Origin: a virus
Reading direction: 5' to 3' (one strand)
DNA: 29,231 nucleotides
IMG/VR virus record: IMGVR_UViG_3300045012_000017
Coordinates: 1 to 29,231 of that record
Of this stretch, positions 15,040 through 24,175 are shown piece by piece (positions within the stretch are counted from its first letter, which is position 1; each line of letters opens with the position of its first letter). Position numbers and translations under genes: made by a program. The notes beneath the pieces are model-generated. The model was given only the letters and a program-made list of their open reading frames with translations, was not told where the DNA came from and did no database searches.

Positions 15040-18000
15040 CTAACCGTTCAGGGCATTGGCTTGTGCCACTTCATTGGGGTTCGGCACATTAGTGCCGTCG
15101 TACACGTCGAACAGGTCACCGGTAAGATACCTGTCATACAGCGTCTGAAACGCCGTATTGGACTGAATGATGTTCATCACCGACTGCTGGAAGTACGCCT
15201 TGAGGTCCTGATTGGACTTGGCATTGATGTCGCCAGATCCAGAACCCAGAGCCTTCTTTAGTGTCGGAGGATACTCAGCGCCTGAGCGCTGAGCGAGTGC
15301 ACCCTGTACGGTCGCCCTGTATCCCAGGTATGCCTGAAGGCCCTGGATATCCTTGCGCCCACTCAGCTCCTTGGCGGTTGAGATGTCAAGGAGTGCGAGG
15401 GCGTTGGCATTCTGCTTCGACGGATCGTAGTCGTCGTAGGCTGCGGTCCAACTGGCATTGTAGAAGTTGTTCGGCGTGACACCGTCAGGCATAGTAGCCG
15501 AGCTGAGAACCTTCACGAACGCCTGCTTCTGTGCGAGCAGATCCTCGGCACCCTTGTCGTTGAACGTTGTGAGTCCACGGTTGTAGAGCTGGGCAGTGAG
15601 GCCGTTCATGTAGCTGGAGTACTGGTCCCAACCGAGGTTGGTCTCCATCTCGGTCCAGGCCTCCTGTGGGGTCTGCTTGACCCGCTGGCCGCTGATGACC
15701 TGCTGCTCGTATGCGGACTGGCTGTAGGCTCCAGCGCCCTGGCTTCCGATGATGACACCGGCCAGGCTCGGGTTCTCATTGATGAGGTTGGCGTAGCGCT
15801 TGGCGAGCATCTGTCCGGCATTGGTCGCCGGGATTCCAGGGATCTCGTTCTTGTTCAGACTGGCAGTGAAGGCATAGGCCGAGTCGCCGTACTTCGCATA
15901 GAACACCTGGTCTGCCGTGTCAGGGTTGGCAGCAGTGATCGTGTTGTACTGGTCACGGAAGAACTGGTACGGATCCTGGAAGTCCATCGAGAACGGCAGG
16001 ACGCTGGTCCCCTTGAACCATGCCTTCATGGCTGCCATCTGCTGACCACGCGCTACAGCATCAGCCCAAGTGGGCTGCTTGCTGAGCGATCCCTGCTCCC
16101 ACCGGTAGTTCAGGTCCTGCATGGCCTGCAGTGTCGTAGCAGCGACGGAACCATCAGAGTTGGAAGTCTGAATGGAACTGAGTACCGAGCCGTAGAGCTC
16201 GGACATGCTGCTCGGCTGGATCCCAGTAGGCAGGATGCCAATCTTGGTCAGGAAGTCGCCGACCGACGGCGGCTCCGACATGGCGAACTTGTTGGCTGCC
16301 ATCTCGACAACCGGGCCTTCACCAGGATTGAACCACGGGTCATTCCTGAATGCGAGGTTCAGGGAGGACAGCGGGATCTCGGCGACAGCATTGGGACCAT
16401 AGGGGTTCTTCCACTGCCAGCCGTTACCGGACAGCAGCGAGGTCGCCGCATTCATGGTCTTCATCATGTCGTTCGGCATCTGGAACCGGATCATGGTCTG
16501 GTCCATCGGGACCAGGTACTTCTTGCCGGTACTCGGGTCGATGCTGTATCCGTCGACAATCGGCTGACCGTTGTAGGTGTACTCCTTGCCGATCCTCATC
16601 GGGGCAGAGTAGATCGCTGCCATGTTGCCGACAACGCCAGGCTTCTCCGCGAGGATCCTGCCCCAGCGGTTGGCTGCCTCCTGGCCAGCCCCGAAGAATG
16701 GGGACACGAACCTCGTGGCATGCTGGACCTTAGTCTCGAAGTCCATGTTGTATGTGAACTTCTTGACATCACGGACAGCATTGGCTCTTGAGATACTGGC
16801 AACCTTCTGCAGTTCCTCATTGGTGAAGTGGGTCTTGCCCTGAGCCTTCGCCAATGCGAAGGCCTCCTTTACATGGCTGCGATACAGGGTTGCAGCGAGA
16901 GGATTGCGGGACAGGATATTGGCGGGCTGCTCAGCGGTCCACTTGTAGTACTTGCTGATGATCTTGTCGATCTTCTGCATGGAACTGGACTGGCCAGTGG
17001 CGATACCGTAGTCGGCACCGTGCACAGCAGGACGGGCGTTCTGGCCCGTCTTCTTCATGGCATCCAGGACATCCTCATCACTGCCCCCCTTGGCCACAAG
17101 GGAACGCAGCGCCTGGAAGTCCGGGGAAGTAGCAGGAAGGTAGTGGTTGACGTGGGCCGCAATACGGTCCGCCAACTCATCCGCTCCCCAGTTGTAGATC
17201 CTGCCACCAGACCCAGTGAGGTTGGTACCGACTGCCTTGTAGTAGTCAGCGCCGTGGCCTCGGAGCCACGTCGCAATCTCAGCAGGAGTGCGACCCTTGA
17301 CCACCATCATGGCAGCAGGGTCGTTCTGGATCTGCTTCTGGACCGAGTTCAGCCATGCCTTAAGGTGCTCGGGATCCGAGTTTAGGTATGCCTTGGCATT
17401 GTACTCACCACGGAAGTCAGCGAGCAGGTCAGCCGCAGTGCCCCCAAGGGCACTGTTGAAGGTGTTCCGCATGCCGTTCTTGTCGACATACATACGGCCC
17501 TCAGGGCCTTCCCCGAATCCGGGGACGGTGTAGCCGTTCGAGTTGGTGACACGCTTGTCGACCAGCTTCGCATGGTCGTTCTCCAGGACTGCCTGATTGG
17601 TCCGCATCTGACTGAGCTGGTCGTCCAGGTCGGCAATGTTCGCCTCATGGAAAGTCAGCATCTTCTTCTGGAGCGGAGTCTTCAGGTAGGAGGCCTCGAT
17701 CTTGGCGCGGGCAGCCTTGGCCTCTTCGAGCTTCTCACTCAGGGAGTCGACCGCACTGTTCACAGCGAGACGCTTGGCCTCGTACCCACTGCTGTCGTAC
17801 AGCCAAGTGGCCTTGCGGAGGAACTGGCCCTTCAGGCCCTTGGTTGCATTGCTCGCAATCGTGTACGCGCCCAGGCGTGCAGCCTGGCCGAGGAAGTCGT
17901 CAGACATCTGGCGAAGACCGTACCCTAGACGGACGTGGGCGTTGAACTTCCAGATGTGGTTGAACGTATCAGCGAAGGCGTTGTACGCATCCTTGGAGCG

Positions 18001-19929
18001 CTGCATTGCCAGGCCGGGTCGGATCTGCTTGGTCACATCCTGGGATGCTTCCTCGTAGGACTTGCCCTCATCTATGAGTCGCTGGAATGCCTTGCCGTTC
18101 AGCTTCAGGATGTTCTTCATCTTACTGAAGTCCATCACTGTGTGGTAGTTGCCCTGGAGCTGGGTCTTGAGGACCGGGTGCGTCATGATGAGGGAACCGT
18201 CAGCCTCGTCGATACTGTGCGCCATCCCGAGGTCGTTACCTGCGGCATCCTTGAGGGATGCCGTGGAGTAGATCGAGTTGAAGGCATGGGCTCGACCGTT
18301 GCTGAACACGTTGTACAGCGTCTGCGCACCGTGCTCGTCCATACCGGCATTCGCTGCCAGGCGTGCCAGGGTCTTGGCTTCGAGGCTGGTGACCACCTGG
18401 CGCTTCAGGTCGTACGGCGCTGCAATGTAGCTGCTGACAGCGGTAGAACGCTCGGCATCCGTATATACCCCGGACTCACGGAGCTGGGCATCCAGCTCGC
18501 GGTGCGAGTTGGGGTCCTTCAGGTCGAGCCAGCCGTTCGGCAGGACGTTCGACCATGAGGTTCCGACCTTGTTGAAGAACCGCAGAGGCCGTGCGAACAG
18601 GTGGTTGTACAGGATACTGCCACTTCCCGCATAGGAATACAGCGGGTTGGCCGCAGCCATAGCTGCGGACAGCGTGGGCGTGATCTTCGAGTTGAAGTAC
18701 AACCCCTTCTGCAGACCGGCACCCTCAGCAGCGAGCTGGTTGCTGACAATGTGGGTCTGGTTCTCTACATCCTGCATCTTGTTGGTAGCGTCGGCAAGCT
18801 CCAGTGCGTACTGCTGACCCATCGGAGATGCAGGATCAGGAAGCTTGGCGATGTTCGAGTGCAGCAGGTTGATCTTCTGCTGTGCATTGAGGAGATCATT
18901 GCCCAGCTGTGCGTTCTTGGCCTTCAGTCCATCGAGGTGGTTCTGGTCCCCGAGACCGGCCTTGATGACACCGTTGAGTTCGTCACGGTCTTTGGCCGCA
19001 GCCATCGAGGCTGCGATCGTACCGGACATGGCACCCTGCTTGGCGAACGGCTGCTTCACTACCCACTGGGCGAACTGGTCGTCACCGATCTTGTCCTTCA
19101 TGCCCTGGATGTAGTCGCCGAACTTCACGAAGTTCGAGCCCTCGATGTTGGATGCGAGGGCCTTCTTGCTGACCTTAGTGAGTCGCTCACCCCACGCGTC
19201 TGCGATGGAGTTGACGCCTTCGGGTGTCGCACCAGCAAGCTTGGCAGTGCCGGTCAGGGCCTTGCCCACGAGAGCACCCTTGAAGGTGGCGTTCTCTGTG
19301 GTGACGATCGGCTTCACATAGCCGACGTCCTTGATGTACTTCAGACCCTTACCGGCGAGAGCCAGCGGATCCAGGTAGAAACCTGCTGCGGCATCCATGC
19401 CACCGGACACCCACTGCTGAATGCCGTGGTTGAAGTAGGCAGTCTTCTGGTCCGGGTGGTCCCAGATCAGGGTGCCGTCAGTGTTCTGCCCAATGAGCTG
19501 CTTCTTCTCCCAGGCGTCATCGAAGAAGCCACGGGCATCGATGTAACCAGCCTGGCCAGGAGACACGTTCTTGGCAAGGTCCCAAGACTGGGTCCAGGTA
19601 GACCCGGAGAACAGGGACTTGTTATTGACGTCGGCTTCCTGTCCTGCAATCAGGGCAGTCGTCAGCGGGTGGGAGATGACATTGCTATACAACCAGTACA
19701 TTCCGGAGCCGATAGCCTCCAGTGGATGCATGATCGCATCACCGAGGTTGGCCTGGTCGAGACCCTTGGTCTCGATCTGCTGCTGGATCTGCTTGTCGTA
19801 GGCGTTCTGCATCTGCTGGATCGCCTGCGGGGAACCGGCAGTGAACGGGGCAACGCCAGGAGTCGGGTTAGGCTGGCCGACCAGGGTGGTCGGCAACTGG
19901 CTCCCCTGCGGCTGGACTGGCGTTCCCAT
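15040..19929 (-). CDS. Very large internal virion protein (1629 aa), probable DNA-ejection protein
   Basis: This is the largest gene in the window. The N terminus is a Pro/Gln-rich segment, followed by HPLEAIGSGMYWLYSNVISH (68-87), which is mildly hydrophobic. Helical, coiled-coil-prone stretches are seen near residues 330-405 (NAQLGNDLLNAQQKINLLHS and onward) and in the KLEEAKAARAKIEASYL region. The C-terminal third contains THFTNEELQKVASISRANAV and RFVSPFFGAGQEAANRWGRI, motifs shared by large internal proteins of podoviruses and some tape-measure-like proteins. I looked for single-subunit RNA polymerase motifs because N4 virions carry a polymerase of large size and found none convincing. 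No tail tube gene adjoins it, so an ejection protein is favoured over a tape measure. Confidence 0.75.
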   Translation of the reverse strand: MGTPVQPQGSQLPTTLVGQPNPTPGVAPFTAGSPQAIQQMQNAYDKQIQQQIETKGLDQANLGDAIMHPLEAIGSGMYWLYSNVISHPLTTALIAGQEADVNNKSLFSGSTWTQSWDLAKNVSPGQAGYIDARGFFDDAWEKKQLIGQNTDGTLIWDHPDQKTAYFNHGIQQWVSGGMDAAAGFYLDPLALAGKGLKYIKDVGYVKPIVTTENATFKGALVGKALTGTAKLAGATPEGVNSIADAWGERLTKVSKKALASNIEGSNFVKFGDYIQGMKDKIGDDQFAQWVVKQPFAKQGAMSGTIAASMAAAKDRDELNGVIKAGLGDQNHLDGLKAKNAQLGNDLLNAQQKINLLHSNIAKLPDPASPMGQQYALELADATNKMQDVENQTHIVSNQLAAEGAGLQKGLYFNSKITPTLSAAMAAANPLYSYAGSGSILYNHLFARPLRFFNKVGTSWSNVLPNGWLDLKDPNSHRELDAQLRESGVYTDAERSTAVSSYIAAPYDLKRQVVTSLEAKTLARLAANAGMDEHGAQTLYNVFSNGRAHAFNSIYSTASLKDAAGNDLGMAHSIDEADGSLIMTHPVLKTQLQGNYHTVMDFSKMKNILKLNGKAFQRLIDEGKSYEEASQDVTKQIRPGLAMQRSKDAYNAFADTFNHIWKFNAHVRLGYGLRQMSDDFLGQAARLGAYTIASNATKGLKGQFLRKATWLYDSSGYEAKRLAVNSAVDSLSEKLEEAKAARAKIEASYLKTPLQKKMLTFHEANIADLDDQLSQMRTNQAVLENDHAKLVDKRVTNSNGYTVPGFGEGPEGRMYVDKNGMRNTFNSALGGTAADLLADFRGEYNAKAYLNSDPEHLKAWLNSVQKQIQNDPAAMMVVKGRTPAEIATWLRGHGADYYKAVGTNLTGSGGRIYNWGADELADRIAAHVNHYLPATSPDFQALRSLVAKGGSDEDVLDAMKKTGQNARPAVHGADYGIATGQSSSMQKIDKIISKYYKWTAEQPANILSRNPLAATLYRSHVKEAFALAKAQGKTHFTNEELQKVASISRANAVRDVKKFTYNMDFETKVQHATRFVSPFFGAGQEAANRWGRILAEKPGVVGNMAAIYSAPMRIGKEYTYNGQPIVDGYSIDPSTGKKYLVPMDQTMIRFQMPNDMMKTMNAATSLLSGNGWQWKNPYGPNAVAEIPLSSLNLAFRNDPWFNPGEGPVVEMAANKFAMSEPPSVGDFLTKIGILPTGIQPSSMSELYGSVLSSIQTSNSDGSVAATTLQAMQDLNYRWEQGSLSKQPTWADAVARGQQMAAMKAWFKGTSVLPFSMDFQDPYQFFRDQYNTITAANPDTADQVFYAKYGDSAYAFTASLNKNEIPGIPATNAGQMLAKRYANLINENPSLAGVIIGSQGAGAYSQSAYEQQVISGQRVKQTPQEAWTEMETNLGWDQYSSYMNGLTAQLYNRGLTTFNDKGAEDLLAQKQAFVKVLSSATMPDGVTPNNFYNASWTAAYDDYDPSKQNANALALLDISTAKELSGRKDIQGLQAYLGYRATVQGALAQRSGAEYPPTLKKALGSGSGDINAKSNQDLKAYFQQSVMNIIQSNTAFQTLYDRYLTGDLFDVYDGTNVPNPNEVAQANALNG

Positions 19930-19931
19930 AG

Positions 19932-20126
19932 TTAGTCTCCGGGGTTGTAAGGTGGCGTCTGGCTCTGGAACAGGCTGGACGCTATGGCACTGATAGCAGT
20001 GCGCGACATCGGGATGCTCGACAGGTCATAGGCGACGCGGGGAGTCTGATTGGCGACAAGTGCCAGGCTCCCGAGGTCATCAGCCCACTGTCCAGGATGC
20101 TCGTAGGCGGAGGGGGCTTCAGACAT
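19932..20126 (-). CDS. Hypothetical protein (64 aa)
   Basis: The short protein MSEAPSAYEHPGQWADDLGS is followed by a helical region and ends LFQSQTPPYNPGD. Its ATG lies eight bases inside the preceding gene and its stop is two bases before the large internal virion gene, so it is firmly part of the operon. It has no cysteines, membrane segments or recognised motifs. A small adaptor or core-assembly component is possible from location, but nothing in the sequence proves this. Confidence 0.62.
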   Translation of the reverse strand: MSEAPSAYEHPGQWADDLGSLALVANQTPRVAYDLSSIPMSRTAISAIASSLFQSQTPPYNPGD

Positions 20127-20550
20127 TGGAACTGCTCGCCTTGATCTGCCGGACGATGTTGCCCAGTGCCCAACTGGAGTTGGGCTGATTGGACATGAAC
20201 TGCAGGACTGGCAGGTAGGACTGGAGGGACTTCATGTCCTGTCCGGACTGGTTGGGCAGCCCAAGGCTGGACATGTCGGGTCCAGGGCCAGAATTGGCAC
20301 CGGCAGTGACAGGCTCATTCGGTCGCTGACTCGGTGCCCCGATCGGAACCACCTGCGCCGCGAGTGGGTTTCCAGCAGGCTGAGCGGGTGCCTGGCCCGA
20401 GTCCGCAGCCATGGGAGCACCCTGCTGCTGCGACTGGTAGGCCTGCTGTTCTCCGTAGTCGGCATTGGGCAGATCCCTCGTCTTCTGTACGTCTCCGATG
20501 TCAGTGCGCTTGGCGAATCCGCCAGGGCCTGATACCTGGTTAGCGACCAC
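20119..20550 (-). CDS. Low-complexity Gln/Pro/Gly-rich protein (143 aa)
   Basis: The gene begins at a GTG overlapping the upstream stop by eleven bases. Residues about 35-105 are rich in Gln, Pro, Ala and Gly (QQQGAPMAADSGQAPAQPAG and onward) and look disordered. A compact C-terminal part, LQSYLPVLQFMSNQPNSSWA then LGNIVRQIKASSSNV, could be a short helical binding module. It lies between the portal-linked small genes and the internal virion proteins. Function unknown. Confidence 0.62.
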   Translation of the reverse strand: MVANQVSGPGGFAKRTDIGDVQKTRDLPNADYGEQQAYQSQQQGAPMAADSGQAPAQPAGNPLAAQVVPIGAPSQRPNEPVTAGANSGPGPDMSSLGLPNQSGQDMKSLQSYLPVLQFMSNQPNSSWALGNIVRQIKASSSNV

Positions 20551-20743
20551 TGATCATCCCTTCGAACTTGCGGTCGACATCACGCTGCATCTGGTGCTGC
20601 ATCGTCATCATGGCCAGACCACTGAGGGTCTGGGCTGCTGCGTCCGCAACACTGGAAGCGAAGTGGAGACCGACGGCCAGAACGGACAGCCTGTCATGCC
20701 TGAACGGCTTGAGTACGTATTCGATCCCCACTTCGTCGTCCAT
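20540..20743 (-). CDS. Small helical protein (67 aa)
   Basis: The ATG at 20743 overlaps the upstream TAA (TAATG) and is preferred over a start 57 codons earlier that would read through the neighbour in another frame and is full of Arg and His. The protein MDDEVGIEYVLKPFRHDRLS continues AVGLHFASSVADAAAQTLSG and LAMMTMQHQMQRDVDRKFEG. It has an amphipathic or weakly hydrophobic central helix and a charged C-terminal helix. It could associate with the membrane or with a helical core. No family is recognised. Confidence 0.62.
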   Translation of the reverse strand: MDDEVGIEYVLKPFRHDRLSVLAVGLHFASSVADAAAQTLSGLAMMTMQHQMQRDVDRKFEGMISGR

Positions 20744-21045
20744 TACTTGGCCATGCTCCCGCCGCCCATGGTGAGCGGAGTGTTGACCTCGATAGTCGAG
20801 TTCGGGCTGATGGCGGGAGACGGGCTGTGGGCCCGGCTCGCACCGGTCTCGCTGGTGGACTCGATGCCGTCGAACTCGTACGGCTGCATCATCATGCCCT
20901 TCAGGGTCTCCCACTGGGTCGAGTTCTTCTCGGCGTGGCCCGGGAACATGCCAGAGGTCATGCCCTGGTCGTCGGAGAACTGGCCGTCAGGGCCAGAGGT
21001 GAAGCCGGTAGTGACACCACCGACGCCCGCAGATTCGTACGCCAT
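20743..21045 (-). CDS. Hypothetical protein (100 aa)
   Basis: The protein MAYESAGVGGVTTGFTSGPD is rich in Gly, Ser, Thr and Met and contains MFPGHAEKNSTQWETLKGMM and a C-terminal TIEVNTPLTMGGGSMAK. Both ends overlap neighbouring stop or start codons (TAATG at each side), a pattern of tightly coupled translation. No domain is recognised. Position near the portal suggests a head-vertex or ejection accessory role, which is inference only. Confidence 0.62.
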   Translation of the reverse strand: MAYESAGVGGVTTGFTSGPDGQFSDDQGMTSGMFPGHAEKNSTQWETLKGMMMQPYEFDGIESTSETGASRAHSPSPAISPNSTIEVNTPLTMGGGSMAK

Positions 21046-21227
21046 TACGCTGCCTTCTTCCGTGTGTTAGCGGCAGGAGGTTCCTCGACCGCTTCAGGCT
21101 CACCGCAGCGACCGCAGCGGAGCTTGCCCAGTTGATCCTGAATGTACTGGTACAGCTCGCCGAGATGGCAAGAAGTACAGATGCCGCCGACATGGGTCGG
21201 CGTCTGGCTGAGGCTGGTCATGCTCAT
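21045..21227 (-). CDS. Small zinc-ribbon protein (60 aa)
   Basis: Two CxxC pairs, Cys17-Cys20 (CTSC) and Cys38-Cys41 (CGRC), are separated by 17 residues, LGELYQYIQDQLGKLR being the core of the spacer. This is a rubredoxin-like or zinc-ribbon arrangement that probably binds one zinc. The tail is basic and proline-rich (EEPPAANTRKKAA). The ATG overlaps the portal stop (ATGA). Its role is unknown; zinc ribbons near portal genes could act in assembly, regulation or nucleic-acid binding. Confidence 0.72.
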   Translation of the reverse strand: MSMTSLSQTPTHVGGICTSCHLGELYQYIQDQLGKLRCGRCGEPEAVEEPPAANTRKKAA

Positions 21228-23065
21228 CCGGCCGGACCCCTACGGTTGATTGTTGCGGAAAGGTTGGGCTGCCCACTGGCAGACATGCCAGCAAGCAGTG
21301 ACATCAGGTCAGCTCGCCCACCGGGCCCCTGGCCTGCTTGACCAGGGGCAACACCTTGGGGAAGGCCACTCTGTTCAAATCCTGGAGGGAGACCGGGTTG
21401 CCCTGGTCCTCCTGCTCCTGGAGCCATACCAGGACCGCCAGCTGATCCAGGCTGACCTGGCGGAGCTCCTGGCGCTGGCTTGGGGGTGAAGGCTTCGAGG
21501 ACTGCTTCATGCAGTGGTGTTCCCTTCTCCCTCAGTTTGATCACCTGCGCCGCTTCCTTGAGAAGCGTCGTCGGATCCTGACCCTGCGATGCCATGATGC
21601 CGATCTGCTGGAGATAAGCCATGAGGCCCTGCTTGATCGCATCAGTGATCTGTTCGTTGTCTATCTGGGTCTGCAGTTGCACGATGTCGATGTCCATCGG
21701 CAGCTGGCGCTGTACAAAGTCGCGAGAGACAAGCTGATCTCCGCGAAGCTGGAGCAGTGCAACGATCGCACGTGCCGGATCCTGGCCTGCTGCAAAGCCG
21801 TACGTGACATCAACTGTGTGTACTCCGTGGATGTCCTTGACCGGAGTGTAGGACTCTTCGAACGGTGTTCCATTCACCATCCCCCTGATCGTCTTCTGGA
21901 CATCAGGCCAGAGCTTCTCGTCCATGTCGAAGGCCATCTCGATGGCACAGCGGAGTGCCTCGGAGGCAACCTGCTGGCCAGTGGTGATGACCATGTTGAA
22001 GTTGCCCATGAGGGCTTGTACGCCCTTGCCGGTGATGATGCTGGCATCGATGGAGCCTGAGCGTGCCTCGTTGTAGCGCACACTCTTGTACAGCTCCTGC
22101 TCCAGCATCTCCTGTTCCTGCGTGGCAGCCTGTGGAACATCCAGCCCGACCCTGCGGATCTTGTCCGGGGAGTCAGTACGGATGATGGCATCGTCACCGA
22201 AGGTCATCTGCTGGACATCACGAGGCACCGCCAACGGTGCCCGGATCGTCTTCTCGGTCGCCTCCAGTCCGAGCAGGGCCATGCGGCCCTTGGCGAGCTG
22301 GACCCAGATGGCGTCGTCCCAGGCACCACGGATCTCCTTGTCGAAGCCCGGACGGACCGCGATGGAGATGGTCACCTTGCCCATGGGGTTCGGCATGCTA
22401 GAGACGACCTGGTTGGAGTGGCCGGGCAGGAACATCACGATCTGGTCGGCATCCACATACTTGCAGATCTCGATCTCTCGGGAAGCCCACGTGTTGTCGT
22501 TGCTGTTGTTCGGACAGAGCACCCGCCTCAGGGCGGGGTGCTTGGCAACGAGGTGGACAGCCTCCTCGTACCAGACCTTGCTGTAGGAGACAAGCTTCCC
22601 GAACAGGTTCCACTGAGGATAGATGCCGATCGGGTTCTCAACCCTGATGACAGGCATCTGGGATTCGAAGTCCGGCTCGACACAGTAGACGCCCATGCCG
22701 TACGACATGTAGGAGTCGCAGAACTCGACCTGCTTCCCCGAGGGAAGCTGGGAGCGCTGGACCCAGTAGTGTGCGATCTTGGTCCGCTTGGCAGAGAACT
22801 TCTTGGCTGCCTGGCTGGTGATCACACCAGAAGTGCAGTTGATGCTGGGCATGACACCCATGGTCTCGGAGATGTCCCGAGCGGTGGTGTCGATGAGGTT
22901 CGCCACGATTGGCTTTGGCCATGCGTCAGGCATGGCACCGGGCATGATGGTGTCTACATCCCCGGACCGGATGTCCCGGACATCCTTGTTCCGCTGATCG
23001 CGGGCCCTAGCGGCGAACCTCAGCTTCGTGACCAGGTCGGCGATTTCACTGTTGCTGAGTGCCAT
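21224..23065 (-). CDS. Portal protein
   Basis: The 613-residue protein has portal-like architecture: an N-terminal helical region (ALSNSEIADLVTKLRFAARA), IANL-type segment PKPIVANLIDTTARDISETM, a wing region with EFCDSYMSYGMGVYCVEPDF and VENPIGIYPQWN, a stem-like part around SIDASIITGKGVQALMG, and a C-terminal helical crown (LMAYLQQIGIMASQGQDPTT). The last 90 residues are a Pro/Gly-rich extension. Portals form the dodecameric DNA channel at one capsid vertex and bind the terminase. GAGG lies upstream of the ATG. Size and location between terminase-lysis genes and head genes support the call. Confidence 0.82.
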   Translation of the reverse strand: MALSNSEIADLVTKLRFAARARDQRNKDVRDIRSGDVDTIMPGAMPDAWPKPIVANLIDTTARDISETMGVMPSINCTSGVITSQAAKKFSAKRTKIAHYWVQRSQLPSGKQVEFCDSYMSYGMGVYCVEPDFESQMPVIRVENPIGIYPQWNLFGKLVSYSKVWYEEAVHLVAKHPALRRVLCPNNSNDNTWASREIEICKYVDADQIVMFLPGHSNQVVSSMPNPMGKVTISIAVRPGFDKEIRGAWDDAIWVQLAKGRMALLGLEATEKTIRAPLAVPRDVQQMTFGDDAIIRTDSPDKIRRVGLDVPQAATQEQEMLEQELYKSVRYNEARSGSIDASIITGKGVQALMGNFNMVITTGQQVASEALRCAIEMAFDMDEKLWPDVQKTIRGMVNGTPFEESYTPVKDIHGVHTVDVTYGFAAGQDPARAIVALLQLRGDQLVSRDFVQRQLPMDIDIVQLQTQIDNEQITDAIKQGLMAYLQQIGIMASQGQDPTTLLKEAAQVIKLREKGTPLHEAVLEAFTPKPAPGAPPGQPGSAGGPGMAPGAGGPGQPGLPPGFEQSGLPQGVAPGQAGQGPGGRADLMSLLAGMSASGQPNLSATINRRGPAG

Positions 23066-23076
23066 AGAGCCTCACC

Positions 23077-23886
23077 TCAGGTGGTGGGTACGGTGGGAGC
23101 CACTGCAGCCGGGGTGGGTGTGGCAACAGGCTTGAGGCCGTTGAAGAACTCGTGGATGGTGTTGATGGACCACGCGTCCACAGCGGGGGCATTCTCAGGG
23201 ACGGTTCCCTTGAGTGCGTTGGCGAGCCAGAAGATCGTGTCTGCCACGATCACACCGCGCTCCTCCTGGATCGCCGCTACGGCGGCGGCCTTGACGTTCG
23301 CAAGGTCTTCGGCATTGAGGGGCAAGTCAATCTCCTGGGGATACTGGCCGAAGTCTGCAACCTCGGAATCGTCTACATCTGCTCCGCCACTGAGGACGGT
23401 ACCGCCGTCCTGGCGGATGGTGGCATAGGGCGACCACTGGCCGTTCGACCATGCCGAGGTCTGCCACAGGTACTTGTACCCGGCAGCGTGCGCGCCCTCG
23501 ATGACCTTGATGCCACCGTAGACTCCGACGTAGTCGACACCTATGACGGATGCCACTCCAGCGAAGTACTGCTCTGCCTGGGGCCACTCGGCATCGGTGT
23601 CGACAGCGAAGTAGATCGGCATATCCTTCGGAAGGCCGACAGCCTTCTGCTGGGAATAGGCCTGGGAAGCGTCCTGTACGCCCTTGTCGCGGCCTTCCAG
23701 GGCCGCCCCGGCGGTATACTCCCAGACGGTCACGACAGGCAGTCCTGCGGCCGTATAGGCCGTTACCTCATCGGCCGTGAGGTTCTTCGTCGGGTCGTCG
23801 CTGAAGTATCGTGCAACCCACTTCGCCCCGGTGGCCTTGATGCCGTCCGTATCCGGACGCGCCCAGGCAATGTCAATGCCCTTCAT
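23077..23886 (-). CDS. DUF1906 (Rv2525c-like) glycoside-hydrolase-fold endolysin
   Basis: A strong Shine-Dalgarno, AGAAGGAG, precedes the ATG. Residues 1-185 match the DUF1906 / Rv2525c-like glycoside-hydrolase-type domain: MKGIDIAWARPDTDG with Asp5, VARYFSDDPTKNLT, LPVVTVWEY with Glu56, MPIYFAVDTDAE with Asp96 and Asp98, and YVGVYGG. The domain occurs in actinophage lysins and is thought to act on cell-wall glycans. The C terminus has a helix (AEDLANVKAAAVAAIQEERG) and a Pro/Thr/Ala tail but no recognised wall-binding module. The start overlaps the preceding membrane gene by 14 bases, so holin-like and lysin functions are adjacent. Confidence 0.82.
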   Translation of the reverse strand: MKGIDIAWARPDTDGIKATGAKWVARYFSDDPTKNLTADEVTAYTAAGLPVVTVWEYTAGAALEGRDKGVQDASQAYSQQKAVGLPKDMPIYFAVDTDAEWPQAEQYFAGVASVIGVDYVGVYGGIKVIEGAHAAGYKYLWQTSAWSNGQWSPYATIRQDGGTVLSGGADVDDSEVADFGQYPQEIDLPLNAEDLANVKAAAVAAIQEERGVIVADTIFWLANALKGTVPENAPAVDAWSINTIHEFFNGLKPVATPTPAAVAPTVPTT

Positions 23887-24175
23887 CGTGCTCCTTCTGG
23901 CATTCGAGCATCTCCTTCATGAGGGCCAGCTCCTTCTTCACCATGTCGTGTGTCTCCTTGGCCTGCCTGGTGACGGACCGGCCGGTAACGGCCGTACCCA
24001 CCATGAGCAACGGGAGACTCCAGAGCTGCACAGTATTGGACCAGTAGAGCAGCGTGACCATGAGACCGGGGAACAGCAGTGGCAGGAACCCGTACAGAAA
24101 CAGCGCATATGTGGTGTACATCGTGCCGAAGATGTCGGTGGCCTTGACGGCCACCCACTCATTGAACTTCCTCAC
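23873..24175 (-). CDS. Small two-helix membrane protein, holin-like or lysis accessory
   Basis: The GTG start overlaps the upstream stop (GTGA). The 100-residue protein begins MRKFNEWVAVKATDIFGTMY and has hydrophobic helices at about 19-42 and 48-65, then a charged helix (RSVTRQAKETHDMVKKELAL) and a basic/acidic tail. Two-helix proteins of this kind next to an endolysin gene are holin candidates; RKFNxWxAVK starts are also known from a broader family of small actinobacterial membrane proteins. Two such proteins lie in tandem here, perhaps as a holin/antiholin pair. Confidence 0.68.
   Translation of the reverse strand: MRKFNEWVAVKATDIFGTMYTTYALFLYGFLPLLFPGLMVTLLYWSNTVQLWSLPLLMVGTAVTGRSVTRQAKETHDMVKKELALMKEMLECQKEHDEGH

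Noticed and set aside
15040-19929. Idea that the 1629-residue protein is an N4-type virion RNA polymerase, with the hairpins as its promoters
   Set aside because: Size and the N4-type capsid made this worth testing, but I could not find the T/DxxGR, R-x3-K-x6-YG and HD polymerase motifs, and many hairpins have longer stems and loops than N4 promoters.
18601-19935. 444-residue plus-strand frame opposite the large internal virion gene
   Set aside because: Long antisense frames are expected in GC-rich genes with strong third-position bias; it has no domain and contradicts the operon direction. The same applies to the 380-residue plus frame at 5422-6564.
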